A stretch of DNA of 23,054 bases from a virus, in IMG/VR virus record IMGVR_UViG_3300033997_000547, positions 1 through 23,054 of that record, one strand, 5' to 3'. The first letter of the stretch is position 1. Every line of letters begins with the position of its first letter. Positions 21,867 through 23,054 of the stretch are shown in pieces. Both the position numbers and the translations under genes were made by a program. The notes under the pieces were generated by a model, which was given only the letters and a program-made list of their open reading frames with translations, was not told the DNA's origin and ran no database searches.

Positions 21867-22597
21867 TGCCGCATCGCCCCCGTGCGACGGTCGATCTCGC
21901 CGCGCGCCTTGCGCTTCTGCTGGGTGTTCGGCGAGGTCTGGCCCTTGCGGGTATGATGCTCGCACCACTGGCGGCCTCCGGACCGGGGCGACACCGGATC
22001 GCAGCAGGCCATCAGCTCGCCAGCGATCGTGATCGGCCAAGAGCATTGGGCGCGCCCGCGCTCCATGAACGGCTGGGGGTTCTGCGGCTTAAAGGCTTCA
22101 GGCTTCATCGTGACCATCGGCGCGGCGGGAGACGTGGCCGGCGCGGTGGCGACGACCTTCAGAACAGGCGGCTTGGCGGGCTTGGGCGCAGGGGCCGGTT
22201 TCGGAGCGGGCGCGGGCTTCCGCTGGCGGGGGCGACCCTGCCGCGGGGCGGTTTCCGAGTTGAACTGGGCGAGCTCGCGGGCCCGGCTGCGGTTCGTGTC
22301 GTTCAGCGCCTCGCTGCGCTTCAGGCCGAGGCGATCGACCTTCCCGAGGACAGCGTTACGCGTGACGCCGAGCTGCATGGCGATCTGGGACGCCGTGTCG
22401 CCAGCGAGCCAGCGCTGCTTGAGGACGTCGACATCCGCGTCCGGCCAGCCGCCGGCTCGGGTGCGGCTGACCTCCTGGTACTTGTTGACCGTGTGCCGGG
22501 ACACCCGGAGACGGTCCATCACGTCTTCTTGGCTGACGCCCTGGCGCCGGAGCGAGACGATCTTATCGACGACGGTCGGGTCGATTGGGCTGCCCAT
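21857..22597 (-). CDS. GcrA-like cell-cycle regulator with extra N-terminal HTH
   Basis: GcrA is an alphaproteobacterial sigma70-binding activator of promoters with methylated GANTC sites. This 246-residue protein has its two hallmarks: the DNA-binding module 'WPDADVDVLKQRWLAGDTAS' (51 onward) with 'QLGVTRNAVLGKVDRLGLKR', and a C-terminal 'CSWPI' ... 'CEHH' sigma-interacting module near 185-218. They are joined by a long Pro/Ala/Lys linker ('PAPAPKPAPAPKP'). Unlike GcrA, it has about 45 added N-terminal residues forming a second helix-turn-helix ('QGVSQEDVMDRLRVSRHTVN'). GGAGGT precedes ATG 22597. Phage control of host or phage promoters is inferred. Confidence 0.85.
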   Translation of the reverse strand: MGSPIDPTVVDKIVSLRRQGVSQEDVMDRLRVSRHTVNKYQEVSRTRAGGWPDADVDVLKQRWLAGDTASQIAMQLGVTRNAVLGKVDRLGLKRSEALNDTNRSRARELAQFNSETAPRQGRPRQRKPAPAPKPAPAPKPAKPPVLKVVATAPATSPAAPMVTMKPEAFKPQNPQPFMERGRAQCSWPITIAGELMACCDPVSPRSGGRQWCEHHTRKGQTSPNTQQKRKARGEIDRRTGAMRQWA

Positions 22598-22598
22598 G

Positions 22599-23054
22599 TC
22601 AGACCTCCACGATGTCGACGCCGTGCAGGGCGGCGACGAGTTTCTTCTTGAGGCGGTAGACGGCGTTGTCGGCGGTCGCTTCGGACTTCACGTCCTCGAC
22701 CACACGGTCGCCGCGGCCGAACCCGTCCGGCGCGAAACGCGGATCCACGACCACGTAGGCCGCGTCGGCTCGGTAGGCGCCGACGGTTACCGGCTTGCCC
22801 GTCCGCTTGTCCGTGACGACGAAGGGGAACTCCGGCTGCAGCTGCAGGTCGCTGATCTTGCCCAGGCGGACCAGGCGCTTCAGTTCAGCAACGCGGCGGG
22901 ATTCCTTGGCGGAATCGTAGACCACGCCGTCCATCTCGGTCCGGACGTTGCCGTACTTGCTGCGCTTGCCCTTCTCGCCCTTAGCCAGCTCGGGATGCTG
23001 AGCCAGAGCTGCGGCGCGCAGGTTCGGCGGGAGGCTGTCGAGGGGGATGCCCAT
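22599..23054 (-). CDS. DUF1064-family nuclease-like protein
   Basis: This 151-residue protein matches the DUF1064 pattern: 'KYGNVRTEMDGVVYDSAKESRRVAEL', 'LGKISDLQLQPEFPFVV', 'YRADAAYVV' and 'RVVEDVKSEATADNAVYRLKKKL'. The conserved Glu51, Asp97 and 'EDVKS' are what a PD-(D/E)XK or Holliday-junction-resolvase-like nuclease needs, and the family is common in phage replication regions. The ATG is the last codon of the window, so a longer N-terminus cannot be fully excluded. It is separated by a single base from the GcrA-like gene and its end carries that gene's ribosome binding site. Confidence 0.87.
   Translation of the reverse strand: MGIPLDSLPPNLRAAALAQHPELAKGEKGKRSKYGNVRTEMDGVVYDSAKESRRVAELKRLVRLGKISDLQLQPEFPFVVTDKRTGKPVTVGAYRADAAYVVVDPRFAPDGFGRGDRVVEDVKSEATADNAVYRLKKKLVAALHGVDIVEV

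Overview
The window is a compact piece of a tailed-phage or prophage genome. It is GC-rich, and every gene I can support lies on the minus strand, so transcription runs from position 23054 toward position 1. The HK97-type head genes (portal, S49 protease, HK97-fold capsid), the P27-family small terminase, a large terminase and a bacterial-type DnaG/DnaB pair point to a siphovirus-like element. A GcrA-like protein and a DnaG whose zinc-binding residues are mostly replaced suggest an alphaproteobacterial host, probably Caulobacterales-like. That host assignment is inference. No integrase, repressor, tRNA, rRNA, CRISPR array or IS element is visible, so lytic, temperate or decayed prophage status cannot be decided here.

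In transcription order: (1) 23054-16191 is an early region of DNA modification and regulation. It holds a DUF1064-type nuclease, a GcrA-like regulator with an extra N-terminal helix-turn-helix, a small protein, a possible inactive NlpC/P60-fold protein, two small unknowns, a C5 cytosine methyltransferase that stops at motif VIII, an 838-residue SF2/SNF2 helicase-methyltransferase fusion, a PD-(D/E)XK nuclease and a small four-Cys protein. (2) 16194-9477 is the replication module: DnaG primase, six small genes (several Cys-rich, two sharing the same termini), DnaB helicase, a DUF1376-like replication protein and a small Cys/His protein. A repeat-plus-AT-rich patch inside the DUF1376-like gene resembles a lambda-type origin embedded in an initiator gene. 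(3) 9475-7228 carries a basic protein with an AT-hook-like start, a 178-base promoter-like gap, two consecutive HNH endonucleases and a small conserved phage protein. (4) 7227-6932 is a non-coding leader. (5) 6925-1 is packaging and head morphogenesis: TerS, TerL, a 49-residue membrane protein, portal, S49 protease, major capsid protein, a decoration-like protein, and the start of a small head protein that runs into a perfect 12-bp tandem repeat at the window edge.

Translational coupling is extreme. At least twelve junctions are four-base ATGA or GTGA overlaps and most of the rest overlap or abut. The likely logic is: host cell-cycle and DNA-modification takeover first (GcrA-like, methyltransferases, nucleases), then self-driven replication (initiator, DnaB, DnaG), then packaging aided by HNH nickases, then the head. 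The most unusual features are the GcrA-like fusion, the adjacent nuclease plus helicase-methylase pair, the TRD-less C5 methyltransferase, the NlpC/P60-like protein lacking its Cys, the candidate intragenic origin, and the hairpin covering the TerS ribosome binding site.
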